DNA of 64,000 bases from Silene latifolia (lineage: Eukaryota > Streptophyta > Magnoliopsida > Caryophyllales > Caryophyllaceae): assembly GCF_048544455.1 (NCBI RefSeq), contig NC_133538.1, positions 38,286,969 through 38,350,968 on the forward strand, read 5' to 3'. Under the pieces are notes generated by a model. The model saw nothing but the letters and a program-made list of their open reading frames with translations, was not told the origin of the DNA and did not search any database. Both the position numbers and the translations under genes were made by a program. How positions within the stretch are numbered: position 1 is the first letter of the stretch; each line of letters opens with the position of its first letter. Shown here in pieces: positions 36,935-47,462 of the stretch.

Positions 36935-37780
36935 ACAATTACGTCTCCAATGTCCCTTGTTATTACAATAATTACAAGTATCTTTAAGAGGATTACCCTT
37001 TATAGGTTTTTGCTTGGTAGAGAAATTCGCAATTGCTTTACCTTTGCCCTCCACCTGAACGGGCTTCTTACCTGCGTTCCTCTTAAACTGCTTCTTCCCC
37101 TTCACGTTAATCGCAAGCACATCTTTCCTCGTACTCCCACTCAATCCCATGTCCTTCTCTGCTTGCACAAGCAGAGAATGGAGCTCATGTAAACTCTTTC
37201 TCATGTTTGTCATATTGTAATTTACCCTAAATTGGGTAAATCCCTTGACGTGCGAGAGAGAGTGGAGCACTCGGTCCACCACAAGTTCGTCGGGGATCTT
37301 GCATCCCAACCCCTCTAAAGTTTCCACGTACTCAATCATTTTAAGTACGTGTGAACTTACAGTTGACCATCTTTGAGGTTAGCCTCAAAGAAACGAACAA
37401 CGGTGTCATCATCAATTATTCTCGGGGCTTGAGAAAACATAGTGGAAAGCCTCGAGAATACTTCATGTGCATCACGAAACTTGACACATTGCCTTTGTAA
37501 AGCAGGATCCATTGAAAAAATCAAAACATTTTTTTATTACAGTGGATTCTTTTTGATAATTTGAAAAAGCCTCCCTTACATTGGCAGTGGCCCTAGTACT
37601 AGGCGAAGGGGGAGAGGGATCGACAAGGTAGCGTAATTTGCCATCACCTGCGGCAGCTAATCGAAGTTGTTCTTCCCAATCTTTAAAATTACTACCGTCG
37701 GCTTTTAATACATATTTGTCCATAAAAGAACGTAGCCATGAATCTCTAGCTATGGTGGCGGTTTCACTAGTAGAAGTCAT
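36935..37780 (-). pseudogene. Copia Gag, frameshifted
   Basis: Gag of the copia type (UBN2-like). The start is chosen at ATG 37778-37780 (MTSTSE...), because this aligns with the start of the intact Gag at 46566; both continue SWLRSFMD...GSNF..W..QL.LAA.GD.KLRYL. The frame breaks near 37530 next to a run of T (plus strand), after QKEST. Recognisable sequence resumes in the other frame to VVDRVLHSLSHVKGFTQFRVNYNM and ends with the zinc knuckle CNYCNNKGHWRRNC (36935-36976), which binds the element RNA in active relatives. Confidence 0.88.
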
Positions 37781-39719
37781 CGTGATTACTACAAAGGAAA
37801 TAAAGGAAAGATTAACATTTATCATCTAGAAATATTTAACTTGTGAAACTATTTAACAAGTTCCCATTTATATAATGATCTCCCACTGAAATATATAAAT
37901 GATTCCAAGATCCAATTTTATATAAACACGGGCACGGTGGACCGATTCAACCCATATTTATATAAATTTGGTGAGTCAACGTTTTGACTGATTCTACTAC
38001 TAGAACTCTTGGTTGACGGATTTTCTTAAAATCTATCTGTTAGCCCAAGAATAAATATGGGCACGGTGGACCGATTCAACCCATATTTATCCCGTTGAGT
38101 CCAACCAATTTTCACGCGTAATAACTTTTATTACCCTACTTACCCAACTTAAAAAGAGTGTACCTCGGTGATCCGAACCTACCTCTAATGAAGAAGGGAT
38201 TCATAGGTGCTATTATTTGGTAATGCTTAATCTCAATTTTAAACAAATGTGAGAGATCTTATCAATTTAATTGTCGATCACTTTTAAGTGAACAAAATTA
38301 GTGAATGTTAGACGATTAAATCGATAACAACAAAAAAAATAAAACATGTAGTGACGATTTGGCATGAATGCATAGAAGAATTAAAACAAACAAGTCTTAA
38401 TATGGCCACCTAGTTAATCTAATTAACTAAAATTATTACACTTCGGAAACCAACTCCTTGGTCCCTTGAGTCTTCATAAAATTGGCCTCCTTCTTTAGGA
38501 TTTCGGAACGCCTTTCCGAAAACACCGTCTTCATGAAAACTCCGTCTTTAGAAGCTTCATCTTATTACTAATAATTAAATAACATAACAATACCCTATTA
38601 TACAATTTGTAATAAAATTAAAATAAAACTATTAATTAATTACAAATTAGGCGATGCGAAATCGCAATTAGTTACAAAACATGTCGATATTCCCTTACAT
38701 TTCGGGAAATACCAACTTCTACCTATGGCCATATTAGGAAAACTTACATAAAAATAATTCTAAAAAAAAACATTCATCTAAATGAATAATAAAATGCATT
38801 ATGGAAAATGACATGCCAAATCGTCTAACTTACCAACAACGATCATTTGAGCTTGCCTTGACGGAATTTTTACCAATAAAAATTCATAATCAATTCTTAA
38901 AACACTTTTAAGACTTACTTATCGTACTAATCTGGTCTAATATCAAAATAATTATTCTCAACAATTATCTTGAATTTATATGGGAATTAAAACACAATTG
39001 TGACAAAAAAAGATATAATAATTCACAAATATCATACAAAAATTCCATTTAATATAAAAATTTATGGAAAAATAAATTTCAAAACCATGAAAATTCTGGT
39101 GTTACACCAAAAATGCCATGCAAGTGAAAACTTTTGATTTTAAAATTTATTTAAAACGATTTCACAATTTAATCGGTAAAGCGACAATTTTTACGATTTA
39201 ATTCTAAATCAAACCATAAAAATTGAAATGACTTAAAATAAAATTTTTTACATTTTGGAACAATTTCCATGAGCTAAAAATTCAGAAATTTCGAGCCCTA
39301 AAGTTAAATCAATATTTGTTTAAAAAATAACCATTATTTACCCATTTTTATCAAATAAAAATCAATAAACTACCTAAATTAATCACATTAACCTAAAGTA
39401 TCTAATTATCTCATAAATAGAACATGCATGTGGTTATTTATAAATAAATTTGCATAAAACAAATATGCAATCAATTTTAATTAACTCTTAATTAATTTTA
39501 AAGCATTTTTACTCAATTTTATGCCAATTTAAGTTATAAAAAGTGGAAAAATTTAACAAAAAAACAAATTTTCATCCCATATCATCCTAAGACCAGATTA
39601 TTTACATGCAAGACTATATTATGTGATAAAATGAATTTTAGTAACATAATATCAATTTTATTAATTTATCTCATAAATTACTAAAATCGTCTTAAGACAA
39701 CATGCATGTATTTAACAAT
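37781..39719 (-). other. Copia 5' leader with repeated motif
   Basis: A 1.9-kb AT-rich leader with no domain-bearing frame. The motif GGGCACGGTGGACCGATTCA (plus strand), followed by ACCCATATTTAT, occurs at 37930 and 38059, 129 bp apart. Leaders of this size usually carry packaging and dimerisation signals; the repeated motif is a candidate. Confidence 0.6.
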
Positions 39720-39737
39720 GCTCTGATACCACTTGTT
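39720..39737 (-). promoter_or_regulatory. Copia tRNA-Met primer-binding site
   Basis: The complement of 39720-39731 is TGGTATCAGAGC, a perfect match to the initiator tRNA-Met primer site common in plant copia elements. It lies six bases from the LTR. Confidence 0.92.
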
Positions 39738-41003
39738 TGTTATTTAGACCATATTAATACTCATCTTATGATATTAAAATTACAAATTAATTTAAAATGG
39801 TCTAAATCTACATGCATGCAAATAAAAGTATAAAAGATGGTATTAAACCATCTTAAGACAAAAGTTCCTTACATTGTATAAGGCAAGTTTTGGGCACAAC
39901 TCAAGGACTCCTTCCTTGATGTTGTTCTTGAGCTATGAAAATGGATGATCCTCCAAGACAACAAACCACCAAAAAGATGGTCTCCTAAGGATACACCCAA
40001 GAATCAACCCAAAATACTACTACAAAACTAACTAGATATATGTAGTAGTAAACCTTGTTTAATTGTATATATGATGTACTAATAAATATTATTACTTTGA
40101 TAATATTATTAGTTAATATTTATATATGTTTTTGATATAAAAGATGAACAAAATAAGAAGAAAAATTTGGTCTTTAGGTAGTGTATATGAACCTAGACCA
40201 ATTTTTCTTCAAATTTTTTCAACTAGAGAAATGGTGGAGTTTCAATGGTATTTATAGGCAATTTGAGGGGACAATTATAAGTGGAAAAATCCACCTAAAA
40301 GACACTTGTGATGTCCTCAACAAACCAGTATATGTGGACTACTTTTGGTCCATTTCGGTTTTCGATATTTGCCCCACAAATGCTTATAAGTCGTATATTT
40401 AATTATCTTACATAATTAAATATTAATTTAATTTATTTAACACTTAAATAATATAAATTAACTACCAATGACTACTTAACTATTAAGTAATCATAAGACC
40501 ATTTTATCAACATACAATGTGTCAATATTAACCCATTTAGCTAATTTTACAACCTCTTGTAAAATTTAATAGCTAATTAATTCCACCTCAAAACATATAC
40601 ACATATCGTATAAAATTAATTAATTAACAATTAATTAATAAATTATAATCATTTATTATTTAAATATCTCATAATTAAATAATAAATCTCTTTGTCCTGA
40701 GTTCGTAACCCGTCATCAAACAATACATTTATGTGACTAACTAAGAGTCAAATAATACAAGGAATTTATTATCTCGTATCTCATACAAACAATTAATTTA
40801 TTCTATTTGGGCATCATCCTATAGGTGTGACCTAAAGAGATCAGTTGATCACCGCCGTCACACGACAGTAATGTCAAACTCTAGTCAGCCAATCATTACC
40901 GATTAACGACGATCAGCTGACAAATAAATAAATAAATCCTTGATATTCCTTTTACGAGATTTAATATGTAAACGCACTTATTGTGGAGGACACTACTCTA
41001 ACA
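39738..41003 (-). repeat. Copia right LTR (5' LTR)
   Basis: 1266 bp, TGTTATTTAGACC...GACACTACTCTAACA, paired with 31762-33034. The start lacks a 4-bp AGTT duplication present in the other LTR. Confidence 0.92.
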
Positions 41004-41008
41004 TTGTT

Positions 41009-41216
41009 AAGAGTGATTAAGAAACTGAAATCCACATTTATATTATTCTAATCATCACTAAATCAAACCGTGGAAATAAACACCGTCAGACCGGATACTC
41101 AGTCGAGTATAGAGTATACTCGGCCGAGTATCCTCTACTCGGTCGAGTATTCCGATACTCGGTCGAGTAAGACATATTCGGCCGAGTAACAGACTTAGAA
41201 AAACCGTAGTATTACA
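41009..41216 (-). repeat. Element B right LTR, second part
   Basis: Continues from the copia insertion with AAGAGTGATTAAGAAACTG and ends GTAGTATTACA. Contains five palindromes starting at 41097, 41118, 41137, 41157 and 41176 (spacings 21, 19, 20, 19 bp). Followed by the AGGCC duplication of B. Confidence 0.88.
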
Positions 41217-41221
41217 AGGCC

Positions 41222-41519
41222 AATGAGGAAACTATTGCCTTATTCCAATTATTATTAGGAATTACCATATTATTATTATACTTATTATATTATTATTAAA
41301 TCCCGATACGAATCCCGACCAACACATATACCTGGCCAACAAAACCGGCCCACTTAAATATAACAAACGGCCCAAGGCCTTATTATTAGCTAAGTCCAAT
41401 TCCCGACTTGCTTACTTACTTTATTATTTAATTAACGTCTTATTTGCAATTATTATTAGAAATGCCTTTAATTAATTATTTAAATTACGTAAATTATTAT
41501 CAAAATACGAGGTATTACA
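41222..41519 (-). repeat. LTR of element C, second part
   Basis: Rest of the LTR that starts at 8539, ending CGAGGTATTACA. On the minus strand this is the LTR start, TGTAATACCTCGTATTTTG, similar to element D's TGTAATACCCCGTATTTTA. Confidence 0.72.
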
Positions 41520-43026
41520 ACTAGATAATGGTTAATTCGTGGTCAATCCACGGGACGGTGTGCTTTGGGTTCACGTCTATCTATCTCAATTTATGGTAGT
41601 GTCACAATTGGTTTGGGTTATGGTTCTAAACTAATGAAAGCAATAAAAAGCAATCAAAGGTAAAACAAGCAAATAAAACAAGGATGTGAACAAATGATAA
41701 ACAATACTAGGGAATCATGGGATCATAGGGGAATGATGGAGAAATAGCATAAATGAATCATATAGATGCAAGCAATTATTATTGTTGTAATCGAGTTAGT
41801 TTATATCTTACAATTCCTGGAAGTTTTAAGTCTCGGAGCCGAGTCGTTCAAGACTTTACAACACCTACAATTCCACTTAATTATTCCTATTCAACTATAT
41901 GCATGGTCTAACAAGGCTCGAGTTAGTTTATCTCTTACAAGTCTTGTTGAAAGGATAAGAGAATTATGCTAGGTTGTCAATCAAGCATTTCATCAAACAT
42001 AACATGTGCATAAGTTGAAATTACAATAAGCAAGCAATTATATGAATTCATTAAGCATAAATCTTATCCCATATTTATCTCCCTAATCCCCCACTAATCC
42101 CTAGTTAGGGAACTAATCACTCATTATCATGGAAAACATGTTAACAATGGTGTCAATCATCTTAACAAGTATAAACATGATGGAAGGAGTAAAGCAAAAA
42201 GCAATAATTAAATAAAGAGTGAAGGAATTATGCCAATCTTAAGGTGAACAAATGGAAAGGAAAGAATAATAGAAGAGAACTTGATTGATTGATAAAGAGT
42301 TGTCAATTCTCAAATAATAACCCAATAATCTTCAATTACCCAAATAGATCTTGAACAATAATTAAGGAAAGATTAAAGTGCAATTTGTGGAATGATTGAA
42401 GGTTAATCTATTCTAATATACTCCTAATGAGAGCTTAATCTAATCTAAAGAGACTTAGCCTCCACTAAGAGGGCTTAACCCTCAACTTATTACAAAGAGG
42501 GTATATATAGTGATACAAGGATTAGGTTAAGTAAGGGCTTAAATGACGATCAGACAGTTTAATTTACATCCAAAGCTGTGCAAGTCCTGGGAAGGGATGT
42601 TCGACCTCTGCTCGAAGATAGCCATGCTGTATGGGAAGACGCCCGACCTGGCATGGGGGGATGTCTATCCAGAGCTTGGGGACGCCCGTACCGACTTTGG
42701 CTCGCCCGTCCTCAAATGATTTTCTTCTTCTTCTTGCTTGGCTGCCTCGTGATCCGTGGGGATCATTGAGGAGCCATGGGGGGTCCTTTGTCATTGCCCA
42801 TTTACTTGATTTTATTGACTTAAGCCTTTAGTGTTCGTCTTCTCTTCGGTGCTTGATCGTTAGATGTTATCAATTTAGCTCCGTTTCACTTCGTCTAGCC
42901 AAGTTAGTGCTCTTCTCCTACAAAAGACACCAAACCTCATAGAATATGCATAGAAGGAATCTAAAGACGAGAAACGACCCTACTACATATTAAAAAGTGT
43001 AGGAACTAGGTTAGTTAGGGACTAAA
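41520..43026 (-). repeat. Athila-like LTR of element E, first part
   Basis: No gene. The right end of the unit, after the Gag-only insertion (51842-51865), reads GAGTCACATCA followed by AATATCCCCAAACTGAACC. This mirrors the Athila LTR end and polypurine tract at 13691-13725 (GTATCA, AATCTCCCCAAACCAAACC). The left half has an Athila-LTR-like order (TCAATCCACGGGA compared with TCGAACCACAGAG, then CAATTGGTTTGGG compared with GAATTGGTTTGAT). The exact left boundary, somewhere after 41519, is uncertain. The last five bases (43022-43026, CTAAA) are a target duplication. Confidence 0.55.
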
Positions 43027-44302
43027 TGTTGGAATATGTGTCCTCCGACAATAATGCGATCACGACTGTTGATCATGATGATCACATGTTTAAGTCTCAT
43101 TAAAATGAATACAATTGGGAAGTAATTTAGTTACTGTCAACTGGTCAACATATATCGGTAATGATTGGCGACTAGAGTTTGACATTACCTACCAGTGTGA
43201 TGGCAGGTGGTGATCAGTTGACCCCTAGGTCATACCTAAAGGGCAACACTCTTAATTGATTATTTAATTAATCGTATAATGTTACGAGTTAATTAAATTA
43301 CTTGAAAATTGACGGACGATTTTGGAAGTAAAATTTACGTATCATATTGAAATGTGATTAAATAAGATACGGTCTGAGTAATTGAATTGTATCATTACTC
43401 GGATGAAATAATTGTTTAATGTAACAATTAAATTGAATGAATTATTATAAATACAATCAGTTGTGATTTATAAATTGGTAAAATTTTTGGCATAAGTAAT
43501 TATGAAATTACTAAGTCAATTTTTGTATGTGACGTATTTTTATTAATACGTTGATTTTTGATATGATAAAAATTACATAACAAATATATGTGACATGTGA
43601 CATGTAACATATAGACAATTGACAAAAATAATATGGACTCTATATTATCCATTGTGCCGAAATAAAAGGTTAGTGGAAGCTAATATTGTGTTTGTTTAAT
43701 TATTATAAGAACACAATGATTACCTACATTCCTAGCCATGCAACCCTAATATTCTTGTGAAGACAAAGGTGTTCATGCATTGGCTCCCCAAAACCCCTCC
43801 TCTTACCCGGTTTTGAGAAGGCAAAAGCCATCATGGCTTTTGTTTTATTTTTACCTAATAATATACAAAATGTTGTATATCATTATTCATTCTATTCCAT
43901 CATCAAATATAGAGATTTCTAGTGAGATAAAATCCTCTCTTCTTCTCTCTTAAAAACCGAAACAAATAAGTGTTTTATAAAAGTTTTGGTTCAATTTTCT
44001 ACCTTTGATTAATATTATAACTAGTATTTGTAATATTAATTATATTAAGAGGAGCCTTGGGTATAATACATAGGGAGAGATCTTACACTTAGATCTTTAT
44101 TCTTCCATTGGAAAAGCTCAAGAACAAGAAGAGAAAGGTGATCTCTCTTGTGCCCTAATAGCCGAAATTTACAATGTAAGGACATGATTTCTCCTCTATT
44201 TATATTATTGTTTGCATGCATAAGATCCGTTTTAATTTTATGACAAATTAGTTTTGACATATTTGAGTATGTTAACATGTATATAAATCTACATTTCCTT
44301 CA
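43027..44302 (+). repeat. Gag-only element 5' LTR
   Basis: 1276 bp, TGTTGGAATATG...ACATTTCCTTCA. Almost identical to 50565-51836 from about position 230 of the LTR onward, but with about 15 substitutions and several indels clustered between about 43064 and 43228. Confidence 0.93.
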
Positions 44303-46565
44303 ATTGGTATCATGAGCCACGGTTGTTTGCATGCAAATTGGTTAAAAGTTTTTCCGAGTTATATGAATAACAAAATAAAACTTGTAAAATTTGTGTTATT
44401 ATGATATATCACGAAATTATTACATGCATGTTAATATTTCTGGTCCTAAAGTGTTTTAGGATATTTTGGTTAATTTTTCGGATTTTTATTGTTCATAATT
44501 TACAATAATGGCATTTAAATTTGATTTTATGAGTAAAAATGTCATTTTTGGTCTAAAAATAGCTATACTTCGAATTTTCACTTGGTTTTTGGATATGTTG
44601 TTACATATATTATTTTGAGATAACCTGTAAATTTTCATAATTTTTGGACTTGTTATGCTCGAAAAATGAATTTTTCATCATTAAATTCGGATTTAAGAGA
44701 AAAATAGGTTAATATGAGTTAAATTTCGAATCTGGTCATAGAAAATTTATATGTTGTCACATGCAATTTTACAAGATGTGTGTAAAATAATTGGCTATAA
44801 AGAAGTCTTTTAGCATGATTTATGAATTTTTGAAGAAAAATGGCATAAATAGTGACATTATTAGTGAAAATTAATAAAATATAATCTATGACTTAGGAAA
44901 AACGTCTAATGTTGCATTTTATTATATTTTTTTCAGATCTAAAATTGAAAGGTTAATGAAAATAATTTTTCCATGTTTTTATGATTATTTTATTAAATAT
45001 CGATAAACCGCAACATTGTTTTTCCGGAAAATTTTCGAAATTTTTAACCTAAGATTTTGAACATTATGAGTGTCATGGAATTTTTCAAGAACGTTCATGA
45101 ATTTAAATTTCAAATTTCAAATTTATTTGAAATTTTTCGATTTATTTGAAGTTTAATGGCTTATTTTTGAAATTTTTTGGTCCATTTATGAACAATTTTG
45201 TAAATAAAGGTTAATTATGGTCAAATTATTAGTGAAGACTATATTTTGAGTCCTAAGAGGTTAGGGTAATTAACTTATGCATAAATATGAGTTTATGCAT
45301 TTTTGTGATTATAAAATGTTGAAATCACGCAAATCCGTAAAAACCGAGTAATATACGATATTGGCTAATTAAAAGGCGATTTAGCATAAAAATTGCGCAT
45401 GTTTATACATATTATAATGCTGCATTTTTCTTTATGATTGTCATAATTTTAATTTATGTAATTTTGAATTATGTAATTTTACTTAGTATGGCCTTAGATT
45501 TTAATTGGTATTTCCCGAAATGTATGGGAATATCGATTCGGTTGTAATTTTTATTGTGATCTCGTATCACCGTTTTGTAATTTAATAGATTTATTTTATT
45601 TTAGTTACAAATGTATAATAGGAAATTATGTAATTTATTATGTAATTTTATTCATTCCTGAGTTCCAAAAGACGGATTACTTCAAGAATGGCGATACATA
45701 AAGACGGTGTTACCTCGAGATGCGTGCCACAACCGAAGTTCAAGGGACCAATGGAGTTGGTTTCCGAATGTGTAATAGATTAATAGTTTTTCTTTTTAGG
45801 AAGGCCATACTAGGATTTATTTATTTTATGCTTGCATTTTATTTTATGTCACATGCATCGCTAAATCGCCATAACTAAACATGCATTGTCTTTTTATCGA
45901 GTTTATCGACCGTGTCAATTAGAATTATCGTAGTTCACCGCTTTAGTTCACTTAAAACGTGATAGATAATAAATTGACATGACCTCTCGCTAAAACTATC
46001 AATTGAGACATAGCCTTACCAAATAGTAGAAACCATGAAAACCTATTTCGTGAGGGAGTGCACTCGGCTACCCCGGGGTACAAACCTTGTTACGTAGGGG
46101 AAGTGGGTGATAAATGTCTAATCCACCGAATTCATGTTGATGAGGGTTTCATCGGCTACCCCGTGCCTAAGTTAATGTGGGTTTGGATAATGGACACATT
46201 TATTCGAAATTTGGATTGAACTCAACAAAAGTAATTGATAAGGGTTTCATCGGCTACCCCGTGCACTTATTGATGTGTTTTGGGCTATAGATAAATATTA
46301 GAGTAATTTTATCGACCAAGAGTTCTAAAAGTAGAATCGATTAAAAGGTTAATCCACCGAGTTATATTGATGAGGGTTTCATCGGCTACCCCGTGCCTAA
46401 GTCGATATGAATTTGGGTCTTGGAATCATTTATTCTAGTTGGGTAGAGGTCACTAGAAAAATGCATAAAACTTGTTTAAATCATTCATTTTTACGAGTAT
46501 AATTAAAACGACATATGTTTTACTCCTTATATTTTGTTTTGTAGACCACTTCTTATTCATAACAA
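44303..46565 (+). other. Gag-only element primer-binding site and leader
   Basis: TGGTATCATGAGCC at 44305-44318 is a tRNA-Met type primer site with one inserted T. The following 2.2 kb are AT-rich and noncoding. Near gag, four copies of a GAGGGTTTCATCGGCTACCC-type motif occur. Confidence 0.75.
46051..46396 (+). repeat. Leader repeats upstream of gag
   Basis: AGGGTTTCATCGGCTACCCC, followed by GTGC, occurs at about 46143, 46240 and 46373, with a divergent copy at 46051 (GAGGGAGTGCACTCGGCTACCCC). The first and last conserved copies share longer flanks (AATCCACCGA upstream, GTGCCTAAGT downstream). The copia leader has its own repeated motif with a related core (GAATCGGTCCACCGTGCCC on its strand). 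Confidence 0.8.
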
Positions 46566-47462
46566 ATGGCAACACCAACTCCTAATGCTACACCACTCGC
46601 TACTTCATCTTGGCTCCGATCCTTTATGGATCGATGTAAACTTGAAAAGAATGGGTCAAATTTCTCCGAGTGGGATGCCCAACTCAAATTAGCTGCCGAG
46701 GGTGACGACAAGCTTCGTTACCTTACCGAGGCCTCTCCACCCGAACCCTCCGCTAGGTCCACCGCGGCCACTAGGGAAGCCTATGAGGCTTACCAAAAGG
46801 AGTCCGCCGCAATGAAAAATGTATTGATATTTGCAATGGAGGCGGAACTCCAAAGGAGAGCCTTCAAAATGGGCAATGCTAATGAGATTTACTCCAAACT
46901 TGTGACCATGTTTTCACAAACTCCGCGGATCGTCCAATATGAGGCGGCAGCGGCATTCTTTGATCTCGACTTCAAAGAGGGCCAAAAGGTTAGCCCTCAT
47001 GTGCTCAAACTCATGGAGCTTGTCGAGACCTTGAAAATTCAAAAGGTTGAAATCCCCAAAGAACTCATCGTAGATAGGATTCTACACTCCTTGTCTAAAG
47101 TCAAGGCATATGTGCAATTCCGGGTGAATTTCAACATGCAAGACAAGGATGTGTCTCTTGAGGAGTTGCACAAGTTACTTGTGCAAGCCGAGAGGGACAT
47201 GGGGTTAAATGTGAACCCTCCCAAGGATGTGCTTAACATAAGCACAAAGAGTAAGAGGAAGTTCAAGAAGAATGGGAGAAAGGGCAAGAAGCAAGCTCCC
47301 ACATTCACCAAAGCTAAGTCTTGTGAAGCTAGCACATCCAAAGTCAAGAAGGGTCCTCTTGACAAATGCCATTATTGTAACGGCATGGGTCATTGGAAAA
47401 GGAATTGTTCCAAATACCTTGGTGATATCAAAGCTGGAAAGATCACTCCAGTGGGTAAATGA
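46566..47462 (+). CDS. Copia-type Gag, intact
   Basis: 298 residues, ATG at 46566, TGA at 47460-47462. The structural protein of a copia-type virus-like particle, acting in the cytoplasm. Residues about 60-200 match the copia Gag core (UBN2 type): YLTEASPPEPSARST, EAYQKESAAMKN, SKLVTMFSQTPRI, ELIVDRILHSLSKVKAYVQFRVNFNM. Residues about 218-262 are Lys-rich and basic. A CX2CX4HX4C zinc knuckle, CHYCNGMGHWKRNC, is at 268-281 near the C-terminus. Clearly homologous to the broken Gag at 36935-37780. It ends a few residues after the knuckle and is not fused to protease. That it is open while surrounding elements are decayed suggests recent activity or selection for Gag alone. Confidence 0.93.
   Translation: MATPTPNATPLATSSWLRSFMDRCKLEKNGSNFSEWDAQLKLAAEGDDKLRYLTEASPPEPSARSTAATREAYEAYQKESAAMKNVLIFAMEAELQRRAFKMGNANEIYSKLVTMFSQTPRIVQYEAAAAFFDLDFKEGQKVSPHVLKLMELVETLKIQKVEIPKELIVDRILHSLSKVKAYVQFRVNFNMQDKDVSLEELHKLLVQAERDMGLNVNPPKDVLNISTKSKRKFKKNGRKGKKQAPTFTKAKSCEASTSKVKKGPLDKCHYCNGMGHWKRNCSKYLGDIKAGKITPVGK

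Larger units (their letters stand above)
31762..41003 (-). mobile_element. Ty1/copia retrotransposon, nearly complete but mutated
   Basis: A 9.24-kb minus-strand element bounded by TGTTAG...CTAACA and flanked by TTGTT (31757-31761 and 41004-41008). The left flank TAGGTTTTG and right flank AAGAGTGATTAAG match the uninterrupted sequence in B's other LTR (near 11605-11660), which confirms the empty site. Order in its own direction: 5' LTR, tRNA-Met primer site, 1.9-kb leader, gag, protease, integrase, reverse transcriptase, RNase H, a 745-bp noncoding 3' module, polypurine tract, 3' LTR. Integrase before reverse transcriptase identifies copia. By eye the LTRs differ at about 25-30 positions (about 2%). 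Confidence 0.93.
10605..41216 (-). mobile_element. Element B: Tekay-like, noncoding gypsy element with nested insertions
   Basis: The element runs from TGTGACACCCCCACATACC (10605) to GTAGTATTACA (41216) and is flanked by the 5-bp duplication AGGCC (10600-10604 and 41217-41221). Read on the minus strand it has a tRNA-Met primer site next to the right LTR and a polypurine tract next to the left LTR. Once the nested Athila, LINE and copia insertions are removed, its internal region is about 4.1 kb and shows no gag or pol. It is therefore a non-autonomous derivative that would need proteins from a relative. Its insertion split the LTR of element C. Confidence 0.85.

Noticed and set aside
39720..39731. 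tRNA gene fragment
   Set aside because: Only the 12 bases complementary to the tRNA-Met 3' end are present, next to an LTR, so this is a primer-binding site.
44045..44278. A 77-codon minus-strand open frame, repeated identically at 51579-51812
   Set aside because: Both copies lie inside the paired LTRs of the Gag-only element and run antisense to it; the identity is due to LTR duplication.
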